Shown: positions 28,239 to 37,479 of the stretch, one piece after another | Layout: each line of letters starts with the position of its first letter | Position numbering within the stretch: the first letter of the stretch is position 1 | Assembly: GCF_025056915.1 (NCBI RefSeq) | Contig: NZ_JANWVH010000006.1 | Span: 1 to 61,974, forward strand | Reading direction: 5' to 3' | Source: Meiothermus sp. | GTDB taxonomy: Bacteria; Deinococcota; Deinococci; Deinococcales; Thermaceae | Length of the DNA stretch: 61,974 nt | Position numbers and translations under genes: made by a program | The notes under the pieces: model-generated | Database searches by the model: none | The model's input: the letters and a program-made list of their open reading frames with translations, nothing else | What the model was told of the DNA's origin: nothing

Positions 28239-28646
28239 TCACCTGGCGACCTCCTCGTACAAGACGGTGGCCTCTCCGCTGATGACCTGCTCACCCCGTT
28301 GATTGGTACATACCGTCTCTAAGGTCAGGATGGGCTTGTCTTCGCGGATGGCCTTGACCGTGACGGTGGCGGTAATGGTGTCGCCAATAAAGGTGGGCCG
28401 CAGGAACTTGAGGGTCTGGCCCAGGTAGATGGCCCCCACACCGGGAAGTTTGGTGCCGATGACGGTGGAGATAAGCCCGGCTACCAGAATGCCCTGGGCG
28501 ATGCGCTGGCCAAAGCGGCTCTTGCGGGCAAACTCTGCATCCACGTGCAGGGGGTTGGTGTCGCCTACCGCTCCAATGAACTGTGCGATGTGCGCTTCAC
28601 CGATGGTCTGGCTGTAGCTGGCTGAGTCGCCGACGTTAAACCTCAT
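28239..28646 (-). CDS. MaoC-like (R)-specific enoyl-CoA hydratase
   Basis: The 135-residue hot-dog-fold protein has the hydratase-2 motif GDTNPLHVD (catalytic Asp and His) followed by FGQRIAQGIL. The family hydrates trans-2-enoyl-CoA to (R)-3-hydroxyacyl-CoA, as PhaJ does, and operates in PHA, beta-oxidation or related pathways. Its ATG overlaps the stop of the alpha/beta hydrolase gene by 4 bp, so it belongs to the KASIII-ligase-hydrolase operon. The closeness of a 3-hydroxybutyrate dehydrogenase supports (R)-3-hydroxyacyl chemistry. A related FAS-type dehydratase cannot be excluded. Confidence 0.85.
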   Translation of the reverse strand: MRFNVGDSASYSQTIGEAHIAQFIGAVGDTNPLHVDAEFARKSRFGQRIAQGILVAGLISTVIGTKLPGVGAIYLGQTLKFLRPTFIGDTITATVTVKAIREDKPILTLETVCTNQRGEQVISGEATVLYEEVAR

Positions 28647-29455
28647 GGGCTGGCCTCCAAAAAAGCGTGGATGTGTTCTGCTAGAAGGGGGGTGTTTTCC
28701 AGGGTAGCTACGTGCCCCACACCCGGCAGAACCCGGTGAATGGCTCCCGGAATGGCGCTGGCAATCTCCTGGCTGTATAAAGGTGGAAACAGCAGGTCTT
28801 CTTGGCCCGAGAGCACCAGGGTGGGGACATGTACCTTTGAAAGCCGGGGTCGCAGGTCGCCCAGGGTTAGAAAGCCCGTCATCAGGTTTTGCTGGGCCTC
28901 CACGCTGGGGGCTGCGGCGAGCATTTGTTCCAGCGATGCAGGCGAATTAATTTCGGGGTGGGTTTCCAGAAAGGCCCGCCCCCAGATCCAGGGCAGGGCG
29001 ACTTGCAAGCGTCCCTGGGTGCCGCCCCACTCCAGGGCCAGCTGCCAGCTCTGCACCTTGGCCCGGATCAGGGGGTCTACTCGAGCCGTGGTGCACAGCA
29101 GGATGAGCTTCTGCAGGCCGCCGGGCTGCCGGGCGGCAAAAACCTGGGCCACAATGCCGCCGTTGGAAAGCCCCAGCAGATGATAGCGTTCGATGGACAG
29201 GGCCTCTAGCAGGGCCTGTAGGTCGTCGGCGTGCAGCTCGGGGGTGTAGGGGCCTTTGGGTACGGCGCTCTGGCCCTGTCCGCGCATGTCGTAGCGCAGA
29301 ACAGGGAAGCCCTGCAAAAAGGGCATGAGCGGTTCCCAGGCCTCGGTGCGCTGGAAGATGCCGTTGAGCAAAACCAGGGTCGGACGGCTTTCGCCGCTTG
29401 CGGCCCCGTCGAGCCGGTAATAGAGCGTGGTTTCGTTGATTAGGGCGCTAGGCAT
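28643..29455 (-). CDS. Alpha/beta-fold hydrolase
   Basis: The 270-residue protein has the fold's landmarks: an oxyanion segment LLNGIFQ, YDMRGQGQS, the nucleophile elbow GLSNGG (Ser), VLSGQEDLLFP (likely Asp) and GVGHVA (His). It resembles 3-oxoadipate enol-lactonase-type and related hydrolases, but the substrate is not determinable. The ATG at 29455 was chosen because the protein then starts in the first strand; it overlaps the ligase gene by 8 bp and the MaoC gene by 4 bp. An esterase, thioesterase or lactonase acting on the cluster's acyl intermediate is inferred. Confidence 0.85.
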   Translation of the reverse strand: MPSALINETTLYYRLDGAASGESRPTLVLLNGIFQRTEAWEPLMPFLQGFPVLRYDMRGQGQSAVPKGPYTPELHADDLQALLEALSIERYHLLGLSNGGIVAQVFAARQPGGLQKLILLCTTARVDPLIRAKVQSWQLALEWGGTQGRLQVALPWIWGRAFLETHPEINSPASLEQMLAAAPSVEAQQNLMTGFLTLGDLRPRLSKVHVPTLVLSGQEDLLFPPLYSQEIASAIPGAIHRVLPGVGHVATLENTPLLAEHIHAFLEASP

Positions 29456-30920
29456 GTTCCCCCTTGAAACGCGCGGCCAGCGCACCCTTCAGGATTTTGC
29501 CGGGGCCGCTTTTGGGCAGCTCGGGGACGAATAGGAAGTGCTTGGGCACCTTGTATCCGGCCAGCCTGCTTTTCAAGAAGCCCCGAAGCTCTTCCGCGCT
29601 CACCGGGCTCTTGAGCACCACGGCGGCCAGCCCCACCTCGCCCCAGCGGGCATCGGGCACACCCACCACCGCGCACTCCAGCACCGCCGGGTGGTCGTAG
29701 AGGGCCCGCTCAATCTCGATGGGATAAACGTTCTCGCCCCCGGATATGAACATCTCCTTGGCCCGGCCCACGATGAAGTAGCGGCCATCTTCGTCGCGCT
29801 CGGCGAGGTCGCCGGTGCGCAGCCAGGTGCGCCCTTCCTGCTCAACAAGGGCTTCGGCGGTGTCGGCGGGCCGATTGTAGTAGCCGGCCATGACCACCGG
29901 CCCACAAAGCCATAGCTCGCCCCTTTGGGGGTTTTCCTGGCCGTTGCCATCCACCAGCCGGGCCCACAGATGGGGCATGGGACGGCCCACCGATTCAGGG
30001 AACTGCTCGGCCTCGTCCAGCTCGACCGTGAAGCAGTTCACGCCGCACTCGGTCAGGCCGTAGCCCTGCTTGAAGCGAACCCGCTTGGCCCTGAAGGCCT
30101 CGCGCACCGGGGCCGGACACGGCGCGCCCCCCGAGATGGCCCAGCGCACGCTCTGGAGGTTGGCCGAGGCGAAGCCGGGGTGTTGGGCAAGCATCTGGAA
30201 CATGGTGGGCACCAAAAACAACAGGCTCACCCGATGTTCCTCAACCCAGCGAAGATACTCGGCTGGGTCGAACTTCTCCTGAATAATCACCCGGCCTCCG
30301 AGGTAGAGCAGCGGTGTGGCCAGGGCGTTCAGGGCAGCATGGAACATGGGGGTTGCGACGATGCAGGCATCGTCTTTTTGCAGGCCCCAGCTCAGGCAGG
30401 TCTGGAAGGCATTAACCAGCAGTTGTCGGTAAGGAATCAGGGCCCCTTTGGGCAGGCCGGTGGTGCCGCCGGTGAACAGGATCAGGGCGGGGTCCTCGAG
30501 CCCTGCTTGGTCGGGCGAAAGCGGGCCGGGTGAGAGGGTTTGCAGCGACTCCAGTGATGCCGCCAGCGGGTAGAGCCGCCGGGCCAGGTCTGCGAACTCC
30601 TCGCCATAAAACAGCGCTCTGGGGCGGGTGTACTCGAGCAGGCCCTCCAGTTCGGCCTGGCTCAGGCGGTGGTTGAGCAGGGTTGGGATAAAGCCCAGCA
30701 AAGGCGCAGCAAAGTAGAGCTCGAGGTAGCCCAGATGGTTCAGGCTCAAAACCCCCACCCGGTCGCCTTTCTGAATCCCCAAACCGGCGAGGGATTGCGC
30801 GGCCCTCTGTGCGCGCTGGAACAGCTCGCCATAGCTCACCCAGCGCCCGCGCCAGTACACCGCCGGGCGGCTGGGGTGGTATTCCGCCAGGCGGGCCAGC
30901 CAGTTGGCGTTCAGTTCCAT
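29448..30920 (-). CDS. AMP-forming acyl-CoA synthetase (fatty acid/aryl-CoA ligase family)
   Basis: The 490-residue adenylate-forming enzyme has the ATP loop FTGGTTGLPKGA, the A5 motif QGYGLTECG, the A7 block LRTGDLAERDEDGRYFIVGR and the C-terminal catalytic lysine region PKSGPGKILKGAL. It activates a carboxylic acid with ATP and CoA; chain length cannot be read from the sequence. The ATG at 30920 follows GGAGG and overlaps the KASIII-like gene by 10 bp. Together with the importer it suggests uptake followed by CoA activation. Confidence 0.9.
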   Translation of the reverse strand: MELNANWLARLAEYHPSRPAVYWRGRWVSYGELFQRAQRAAQSLAGLGIQKGDRVGVLSLNHLGYLELYFAAPLLGFIPTLLNHRLSQAELEGLLEYTRPRALFYGEEFADLARRLYPLAASLESLQTLSPGPLSPDQAGLEDPALILFTGGTTGLPKGALIPYRQLLVNAFQTCLSWGLQKDDACIVATPMFHAALNALATPLLYLGGRVIIQEKFDPAEYLRWVEEHRVSLLFLVPTMFQMLAQHPGFASANLQSVRWAISGGAPCPAPVREAFRAKRVRFKQGYGLTECGVNCFTVELDEAEQFPESVGRPMPHLWARLVDGNGQENPQRGELWLCGPVVMAGYYNRPADTAEALVEQEGRTWLRTGDLAERDEDGRYFIVGRAKEMFISGGENVYPIEIERALYDHPAVLECAVVGVPDARWGEVGLAAVVLKSPVSAEELRGFLKSRLAGYKVPKHFLFVPELPKSGPGKILKGALAARFKGEHA

Positions 30921-31933
30921 GCGCCCTCCGTTTTGGCCTCTTCCCAACGCAACACCGCTGCTCCCCAGTGGTACCCCACCCCCGCCGCGGCCAGCGCCAG
31001 AAGGCTGCCGGGGCCAATCTTGCCGGCTTGCTTGGCCAGCTGCACCGAGAGGATGGGGTCAATCTGGCCCAGATGCCCGTAGTCCGACAGGTAAATCGAA
31101 CGTTCTTCCGAAAGCCCCAGGCCCTCCAGCACCGCTTTGTGGGCGGAGGGCTTCATGTGCAGAAGGGCCAGGTAATCCAGGTCGGCGGCGGTGTAGCCGG
31201 CCTGCCGCAAAGCCCCCGTAATGACCTCCATAAAACCGGGCATCGAGACCACTTCCAGCCTGGATTTCATCAGTTCCGGCTCGGCCACCCGCAGCCTGTA
31301 CTGCTCCAGGTTGGCGGAGGTGAGGGGGGCCACGGTGCCGCCCACCGGAACCCGCACGGTGTTGGCCAGAACGGGGTCGGTTTTGAGCTTTGAGGATAGC
31401 AGCTTCAGCCCTGGCCCCTGCCGGGTCAGGATGGCCGCGCCGCCCCCTGCGGCCAGGTCGTACATGAAGCGCACGGCCTCGTCGCGGTAGTCAATCAGGT
31501 CGCCGTTGCGGTAGCCGCCCGCAATCAGAATGGCCCTGACCTCGGGGCGACTGGCAAAGAGCCCTTCGGCTACGGTCAGCGCCGTCACAAAGGTAGCGCA
31601 CTTCTGGTTGAGGTCGAAGCACCAGGCGTTGTGGGCCTCCAGCATCTGGGCAATCAACGGGGCGCTGGTCCAGACCGGAAAGTCCTTGTGCTCGTCGGTG
31701 ATGCTGATGACCACGTCCAGCTCAGCCCCGCTCAGACCGGCTTCCTTCAGGGCTTCCTGCGCGGCCCAGGCCCCCATGCGGGCCGGGTGGTCTTCGGGGC
31801 CGGGCACGGGCTTCTGGTGGATGCCCAGCTTCTCGCGCACCACCCACTCCGGCAGCCCACTGGCAGCGGCAATGTCGCTGCTGGTCATGCGCGGTGCAGG
31901 CAGGTAAACCCCTAGGCTTCGAAGAAAGACCAT
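30911..31933 (-). CDS. KASIII/FabH-like condensing enzyme with altered triad
   Basis: The 340-residue thiolase-fold protein aligns with 3-oxoacyl-ACP synthase III. The nucleophile Cys112 lies in DLNQKCATFV and a His259 in LLHMKPSAHKA fits the catalytic histidine. The third position, normally Asn in a GNTSAAS motif, reads YGHLGQID, so His287 replaces Asn. That points to a divergent subgroup rather than the fatty-acid FabH, perhaps using a CoA substrate. The ATG at 31933 has GAGG upstream; a TTG four codons earlier is possible. It is the first gene of the five-gene acyl-CoA/Liv cluster. Confidence 0.85.
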   Translation of the reverse strand: MVFLRSLGVYLPAPRMTSSDIAAASGLPEWVVREKLGIHQKPVPGPEDHPARMGAWAAQEALKEAGLSGAELDVVISITDEHKDFPVWTSAPLIAQMLEAHNAWCFDLNQKCATFVTALTVAEGLFASRPEVRAILIAGGYRNGDLIDYRDEAVRFMYDLAAGGGAAILTRQGPGLKLLSSKLKTDPVLANTVRVPVGGTVAPLTSANLEQYRLRVAEPELMKSRLEVVSMPGFMEVITGALRQAGYTAADLDYLALLHMKPSAHKAVLEGLGLSEERSIYLSDYGHLGQIDPILSVQLAKQAGKIGPGSLLALAAAGVGYHWGAAVLRWEEAKTEGAWN

Positions 31934-32084
31934 CTCGAACCTCAAGACTTGATTGAGGCGAGTTTACCCACAGGCTGTTACAGGGTTGTTACACTCAAAC
32001 GAGGGGAGCTTGCCATCGGAGCGGATGGGAGGTATCGGTCACCGGTCTGGTTTGTGAAGGCGAGCAGGAACCAGGCACAACCCC

Positions 32085-32332
32085 CTAGCGCAACAACATC
32101 CCTGTCGGGTCGGGCCGCCAGGAGCGGAGCACCTTCATGTAGTTGGCCCGCTCGAAGGCGTCGGGGTTGGCCACATTAATCTGGCCCATGCTGCCCTGCA
32201 TCTGGCGGATGGACTCATACGCTCGTTCTTCCATCCAGTGCTTGACCTCGAGGTTCGTTAGGGTGGAGCCTTGTTCTTACGGGCGACTCTGGCAACCGCC
32301 TCATTTCCATCCACCGTAATGACTTGTGGCAT
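32085..32332 (-). pseudogene. Relic of a pyruvate:ferredoxin (flavodoxin) oxidoreductase gene
   Basis: AGGAGG is followed by an ATG at 32332 and the codons MPQVITVDGNEAVARVA, the hallmark N-terminus of NifJ-type pyruvate:ferredoxin oxidoreductase. After 17 residues the homology stops and a TAA ends the frame at 32258. A shifted frame then runs on with protein-like sequence ([39 protein letters not shown]) to a TAG at 32085. I cannot identify that second part. The pattern fits a gene with a large internal deletion; a normal NifJ is about 1,170 residues. Confidence 0.55.
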
Positions 32333-32596
32333 GATGGCCTCCTGGCAAAGAACCTAGCTCTAATCTAGTCTTTTCCCGAGGGACACATTGCCCTTCTCCC
32401 CGTGAGGGGGCAGAGACCCGGCGAGGGCAGATAACTCGCAGCTAGCCACAGAAAGAATACGCCTTGTGCGAACGTTCTGGTTTCCGTACACCGGGTCTCG
32501 CCTTGTGGCCATACAATCAGGCAATCCCAGACGGGCATACCTGGACGGCAGTCGCTCAAATCCAAGGGTCTGCCCTGGCGGGTAAACTAAAGTTCC
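32333..32596. other. Gap before the MalT/SARP-like regulator
   Basis: No gene is visible. TAAACT eight bases before the regulator's ATG at 32597 is the probable -10 of a leaderless transcript. The other flank (31934-32084), between the KASIII-like gene and the relic, holds nothing I can support. Confidence 0.35.
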
Positions 32597-35224
32597 ATGC
32601 CCTACCGTGTGCCCAAGAGCCGTCTGCTGCCGCCCCGCACGGCGCGGGAAGTGGATCGGCAGCGCTTGTACGAGGTGCTGAACCAGGGATTCACCAAAAG
32701 TCCCGTGCTGGTTCTGGCTGCGGGGGCGGGGTATGGCAAGTCGACCTTACTGGCCGGCTGGCCTGGGGTGTGGCTTACGCTGGGGGAGGACTGCTCCGAC
32801 CCGGTGGTGTTGGGCTGGCACCTGGTCGAAGCCTACAGCCCGCGCGCCAGCAAGGGGCTGGACGCCGTACAGGCCGCGCTCGAGCGCGGTGCCTGGGCGA
32901 GTGCTGGCGAGGCCTTGTTGGAAGCCCTGAGCGATTTGCCGGCGCACCTGCTGGTGCTGGACGAGGCCCAGCGAGCCGCCAGCCGCGAGGCCGTGGCTTT
33001 GCTAAGAACCCTGACCCAGCTACCGGGGTTGCGCCTGGCGGTGCTCACCCGGCGGGCCGCCCCCTGGGAGGTGCTGGGCCGGGTGCTGGGCGAAGGGGAG
33101 CTGGCCTTCGATGCCGCAGAGGCGTTGCAACTGGCCGAGGCCATTGCCCCCGAACTGCCCGCCTTTGAGGTGGAGCAGGCCCACAGCCTGGTACGGGGCT
33201 GGCCCCTGGGGCTCAGGTTGTTGCTGCGGGCCATGCAGCGGGGGGCCAAGCCCGAACTGGCCTTCTACGCCCATCCAGACCCTGCGGGGCTGCTGGCCAT
33301 CCTGCTGCCGGCGCTGCCGGAAAGCGTGCAGCAGCTTGCGGCCAGAGCCAGTGTGCTGGGCGAGCTGGGCCCGGAGGAGGCCCTCTGGCTGGGTGATTTG
33401 GAGCCGCTCGAGCGCTGCGCTGCCGACCTGCTGCTTGAAAATGTGGGTGGGCGCCTCCGCTTTCACCCCCTGGTGCGGCAGGCCCTGATGACCCTGCTGG
33501 AACCAGGCGAGGTGCGAAGCTTGCTGTCGAGGGCTGCCGATACGGCCTTGGCGCGTGGGGAGGACGTGCGGGCAACGAGTTACCTGCTCGAGGCCGGGCG
33601 TCTGGGCCATGCCGCAGACCTGGTGCTCAAGAGGGGAGAGGAGTGGCTTTTTAGAGGGCTCACCTACACCGTGCTGGCCATGCTCGAGCGCCTGCCTGAA
33701 AGCATGCTTCACACCCGCCCCGGCCTGCGCTATCTGCATGGCGAGGCCCTGCGGCAAGCCGGACGTTACCGGGAGGCCGAGCAGGTTTACCGGCGAGCCC
33801 TGGAGGATGGCGTGGAACAGGCCCTGGTGGGTTTGTCCCGGCTGTACCTCGATACCGTCGAACCGGCCAAGGCGAACGGCTACCTGTTGGCGGCCAGGGT
33901 GCGTTTTCCCGAAGAGGTGGCCCCTTTGTGGGCCGAGAATTTGCTCAACGCCGGAAGGGTGAACGAAGCCATGGCCCTGGGACTCGAGGGCCCCAGGGTC
34001 TGGTTGCGAAGCGGGCAGCCGGAACGAGCCTTGCTCGAACTGCGGCAAAGGGAATCGGCCCCCACCGCCCGCGCACCCCAAAATCACCGCGAGGGCACTC
34101 TGCTGCTGGCCCTTTTGGAAGCGGTAGCCGGCGATGCCCGTGCGGCAGAAACAGCCGCCTGCCGGGGGCGGCGGGAGGGCGAAACCCTGGGCAGCCCGTT
34201 TGTGGTTGCGCTGGCCGAGGCACGGCTCGGACACGCACTGCTGGCGCAGAACCGCTGGTCGGAGGCCGCCGAGGCCTACAGGCGGGCGCTCTCGCTTTCA
34301 CAAGGGGGGCCCTCGAGGCTTCGGGTAGAGCCTCTGGGTGGGCTGGCCGCGCTGGGAGAGGAAAGGGCCTTTGGCGAGATGGTGCGCTTTGCCCGCGACT
34401 CCGGCGATGCCTGGGTCGAGGCCTTTATGACCTTAATGGCAGCCCAGGCCCACCTGCGCCGGGGTGAGTCCTTTGCCATGCCGGCACTGGCCGGGGTAGA
34501 CGACCCCTTTTTGCTGGCCTTGGCCCGCAACGCCCGGTGGCAGTCCGATACCGATGGGCTGCTGGAACGCTACCCCTTCCTGGGCAAGCCCACGCTCTTT
34601 GCCCCGCCTGTGCATCGCAGCCGCAGGCTCTTGTGGGAAGCGGGCCGGCTGGCCGTGCCCTATCATCCTGGGGTCTCAGTGGAGATTCGGGCGCGGGGCG
34701 AGCTGCGGGTGCGGGTGGGCTACCAGGAAGTTCGTTTCAAGCGGGAGAAATCTCGAGTGCTGCTGGCTTTGCTGCTGGTGCGAGCCTGGAGCAAGGAAGC
34801 CTTGCTGGAAGCCCTCGAGGTCTCCGACGGGGAGTTTCGGGTGCTGTGGTCGGAGCTTTTGAATACCCTGGAGCCGGGGCGACCGAGCCGCGCACCGGGC
34901 TACTTTTTGAAACCCTATGCTCTGGCAGAGGTGCCCGAGTTATGGGTGGATCTGTGGCACGATTCGTCTGAAGAAGCCCTGCCCTTCGAGGGAATGGACC
35001 ATCCCGAACTCGAGCGCTTTCAGGCCACCTACCGGGAGGCCCTATTGCACCGCTTGCTGAACACCAACGAGCCGGAGTCGTGGCTCAGGGCGCTGCGCCT
35101 CGAGCCCACCGACGAAACCATTCTGGCCCGCTTGCTGGAGACCCCTCTCGCCAGAGAAGCCTGGGAGATCCACCACAGCGCCATGCGAGAGCTCGACCTG
35201 CCCCCGCGCGTCAGGGCGCCATGA
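32597..35224 (+). CDS. MalT/STAND-type ATPase transcriptional regulator with C-terminal SARP-like domain
   Basis: The 875-residue protein starts with MalT-type PYRVPKSRLLPPRTAREVDR. A nucleotide-binding domain follows (Walker A AGAGYGKST at about 42-50, Walker B LLVLDEAQR at about 118-126), then helical repeats, and at about 690-860 a region resembling the OmpR-like plus BTAD portion of SARP activators (KREKSRVLLALLLVRAWSKE). No LuxR-type helix-turn-helix is present. It should sense a ligand through its repeat region and activate transcription in an ATP-dependent way. It is divergent from the KASIII/Liv cluster, which is its most plausible target; that link is inferred. Confidence 0.75.
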   Translation: MPYRVPKSRLLPPRTAREVDRQRLYEVLNQGFTKSPVLVLAAGAGYGKSTLLAGWPGVWLTLGEDCSDPVVLGWHLVEAYSPRASKGLDAVQAALERGAWASAGEALLEALSDLPAHLLVLDEAQRAASREAVALLRTLTQLPGLRLAVLTRRAAPWEVLGRVLGEGELAFDAAEALQLAEAIAPELPAFEVEQAHSLVRGWPLGLRLLLRAMQRGAKPELAFYAHPDPAGLLAILLPALPESVQQLAARASVLGELGPEEALWLGDLEPLERCAADLLLENVGGRLRFHPLVRQALMTLLEPGEVRSLLSRAADTALARGEDVRATSYLLEAGRLGHAADLVLKRGEEWLFRGLTYTVLAMLERLPESMLHTRPGLRYLHGEALRQAGRYREAEQVYRRALEDGVEQALVGLSRLYLDTVEPAKANGYLLAARVRFPEEVAPLWAENLLNAGRVNEAMALGLEGPRVWLRSGQPERALLELRQRESAPTARAPQNHREGTLLLALLEAVAGDARAAETAACRGRREGETLGSPFVVALAEARLGHALLAQNRWSEAAEAYRRALSLSQGGPSRLRVEPLGGLAALGEERAFGEMVRFARDSGDAWVEAFMTLMAAQAHLRRGESFAMPALAGVDDPFLLALARNARWQSDTDGLLERYPFLGKPTLFAPPVHRSRRLLWEAGRLAVPYHPGVSVEIRARGELRVRVGYQEVRFKREKSRVLLALLLVRAWSKEALLEALEVSDGEFRVLWSELLNTLEPGRPSRAPGYFLKPYALAEVPELWVDLWHDSSEEALPFEGMDHPELERFQATYREALLHRLLNTNEPESWLRALRLEPTDETILARLLETPLAREAWEIHHSAMRELDLPPRVRAP

Positions 35225-35362
35225 ACCCTTTGCGCACTGCAGGAGCGGTGAAGCAGGGAGCTGCGAACAGATGTCGGAGACCCACCACCCACTCCCACCC
35301 TGCGCATTGTTGAAACCGGGTCGTGCGCCTGAAGCTGGTATGAAACGCCAGGCCATGCGCGC

Positions 35363-36439
35363 TCAGTCCATGCTCCGTACATCGGCGGCATCGCGCAGCG
35401 CGTCGCCCACAAAGTTGTAGCAAAGCACCGACAGCACAATAAAAGCGCCGGGCCACAGCATCCAGGGATACTGGCTCAAGGCCGACAAATCTTGAGCGTC
35501 GGCCAGCAAGAGACCCCAGCTGGCCATCGGCTCCTTGACCCCCAGGCCCAAAAACGACAGGGTGCTTTCGCCCAGAATGTACCCGGGCAGGGCGAGGGTC
35601 GCGGCAATAATCAGATACGAGCTGATGTTGGGGGTGATGTGACGGGCGATGATGGTCAGGTCTTTTTGCCCCAGCGCCCTGGCAGCGGTGACATACTCGA
35701 TATCGCGCAGGGCGATAACCTGGCCCCGCACCACTCGGGCCAGACTGGCCCAGCCAATGAAAGCCAGCACTGCGACAATTCCCAGGTAAACATAGGTGCT
35801 GGGCCAGTTGGACGGGATGATGGTCGCCAGGGCCAGCAGAATGGGCAGGCGCGGGATGGAGAGCAATACCTCAATCACCCGCTGAATCACCAAGTCCACC
35901 CAGCCGCCGTAATAACCCGAAATCCCGCCCATCAGAATGCCAATCACAAAGGAAATAGCCACCCCTACCAGCCCCACCGTGAGCGAGATCTGGGAGCCAA
36001 TCACGGTACGGGAAAAGATATCGCGGCCCAGCTTGTCGCTGCCCATCAGAAAGATGGTGCCATTCTCTACCCCAAACAGGTGGAGGTTGCTTCGCAGGCC
36101 ATAAAAGCTGTAGCTATCGCCCCGCACCAGAAAACGAATCGGCATGGGCTGGGTTCGGTCTTCTTTATAGATTTGCAGGAACGTAACCGGGTCGCGTTCC
36201 TTCTTAAGAGCATACACAAAAGGACGGCGCAACTGCCCTTCGTGGAAGAAATAAATTCGTTGCGGCGGCTGGTTGCCGGAGCCTACGTGCTGGGTCGCCA
36301 CACTGTAGGGGGCAATGAAACCTGCGAAAAGGGCCATCAGGTACAACAGCAGCAGCACCACGGCGCTCAGCACACCGGGCCGATGGCGTAGAAAACGCCT
36401 CCAGGCCAGATACAGTGGGCTGTTACGGTCTTTGAACAT
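35363..36439 (-). CDS. Peptide-type ABC transporter permease (DppC family) with extended periplasmic loop
   Basis: The 358-residue permease has the DppC N-terminal helix, the LMGSDKLGRDIFSRTVIGSQ entry to the core, and the coupling segment (ARALGQKDLTIIARHITPN). Between the first helix and the core lies an unusually long extracytoplasmic insert of about 90 residues, rich in charged and aromatic residues. It is the last gene of sbp1-dppB1-dppC1; no ATPase gene follows. The ATG at 36439 was preferred over a TTG two codons upstream. Confidence 0.88.
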   Translation of the reverse strand: MFKDRNSPLYLAWRRFLRHRPGVLSAVVLLLLYLMALFAGFIAPYSVATQHVGSGNQPPQRIYFFHEGQLRRPFVYALKKERDPVTFLQIYKEDRTQPMPIRFLVRGDSYSFYGLRSNLHLFGVENGTIFLMGSDKLGRDIFSRTVIGSQISLTVGLVGVAISFVIGILMGGISGYYGGWVDLVIQRVIEVLLSIPRLPILLALATIIPSNWPSTYVYLGIVAVLAFIGWASLARVVRGQVIALRDIEYVTAARALGQKDLTIIARHITPNISSYLIIAATLALPGYILGESTLSFLGLGVKEPMASWGLLLADAQDLSALSQYPWMLWPGAFIVLSVLCYNFVGDALRDAADVRSMD

Positions 36440-36449
36440 ATCCAACCTT

Positions 36450-37421
36450 TCAGTCGTAGCGAATGCGCGGATCGGCCAGGCTCAGCGCAATATCGGCCAG
36501 CAGATTGCCGACCACCAAAAGCACTGCCGAAAGCATCAAAATAGCCATCGCCACCTGCTGGTCCTTGGCAAATAGCGAGTCGAGCAGCAGCGGCCCCATG
36601 GTGGGCAACGAAAGCAGCTTGGCCACCACGATATCGCTGCTGATGAGCTGCGGCAAAGACAGTCCGGCCAGGCTGATCATGGGGTTGATGGCGTTGCGCA
36701 CCGCATGACGGTAAATCACCACCCGCTCGGCCAGGCCTTTGGCCCGTGCAGTGCGAATATAATCCATGCCCAGCACATCGAGCAGATTGGCCCGCATCTG
36801 CCGCATCAAACCTGCCAGCCCCTCAGCGCTCATGGCGACGATGGGAATCCACAGGTGGGAGAGGAAATTAATAAAGCGATCCCAACTCCAGGGGGCATCT
36901 ATGTACTGTGGGCTGAAAAGCCCCCCAACGTTGGTTCCACCCAGGCTCAGCACCATATAAATGAGCAACAGGGCAATCAAAAAGTCGGGGGTTGCCAGGC
37001 CCATGTAGCCTAAAAAATTCGAACCCGTCGCCAAAACACCGCGCCGCCGCAAGGCGGTTGCGATGCCCAGGGGAACGGCAATCAGCCAGGTAATGGCCAG
37101 GGTCAAAGAGGCCAGTGCCACTGTCCAGCCCACCCGTTCCCAGATGATGCTGCTCACGGGTCTGCCGCTCAAAAAGGAAAAGCCAAAATCTCCTCTGAAA
37201 ACGATGCTGGTCAACCAGTTCCAGTACTGGATATGGAGCGGTTGATCCAGCCCAAACTGGCGTTTGATGTTGTTTACAGTCTCTTCGCTGAAGCGGGGGT
37301 CGTCCAGATAGTTGCTCAAAAACCCGCCCGGCTGAAGCTGCATAACCGCAAAAATCAGCATGGAAATCAGCACCAGGGTGGGAATGGCCAGCAAAAGCCT
37401 GCGTGCTGTGTAAATCAACAT
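36450..37421 (-). CDS. Peptide-type ABC transporter permease (DppB family)
   Basis: The 323-residue protein opens with MLIYTARRLLLAIPTLVLIS, the typical DppB/OppB start. It carries the EAA-loop RTARAKGLAERVVIYRHAVRNA near residues 220-240 and six hydrophobic segments. It pairs with the DppC-like permease whose gene starts 10 bp downstream. The ATG at 37421 was chosen over a longer frame because it begins the first membrane helix. A stem-loop with a T-run separates it from the binding-protein gene. Confidence 0.9.
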   Translation of the reverse strand: MLIYTARRLLLAIPTLVLISMLIFAVMQLQPGGFLSNYLDDPRFSEETVNNIKRQFGLDQPLHIQYWNWLTSIVFRGDFGFSFLSGRPVSSIIWERVGWTVALASLTLAITWLIAVPLGIATALRRRGVLATGSNFLGYMGLATPDFLIALLLIYMVLSLGGTNVGGLFSPQYIDAPWSWDRFINFLSHLWIPIVAMSAEGLAGLMRQMRANLLDVLGMDYIRTARAKGLAERVVIYRHAVRNAINPMISLAGLSLPQLISSDIVVAKLLSLPTMGPLLLDSLFAKDQQVAMAILMLSAVLLVVGNLLADIALSLADPRIRYD

Positions 37422-37479
37422 AGCCGTCACCCCGCGAAGGGTTGAGATGGTTGACCGACCAAGGTTACTCTCCCAGGCG

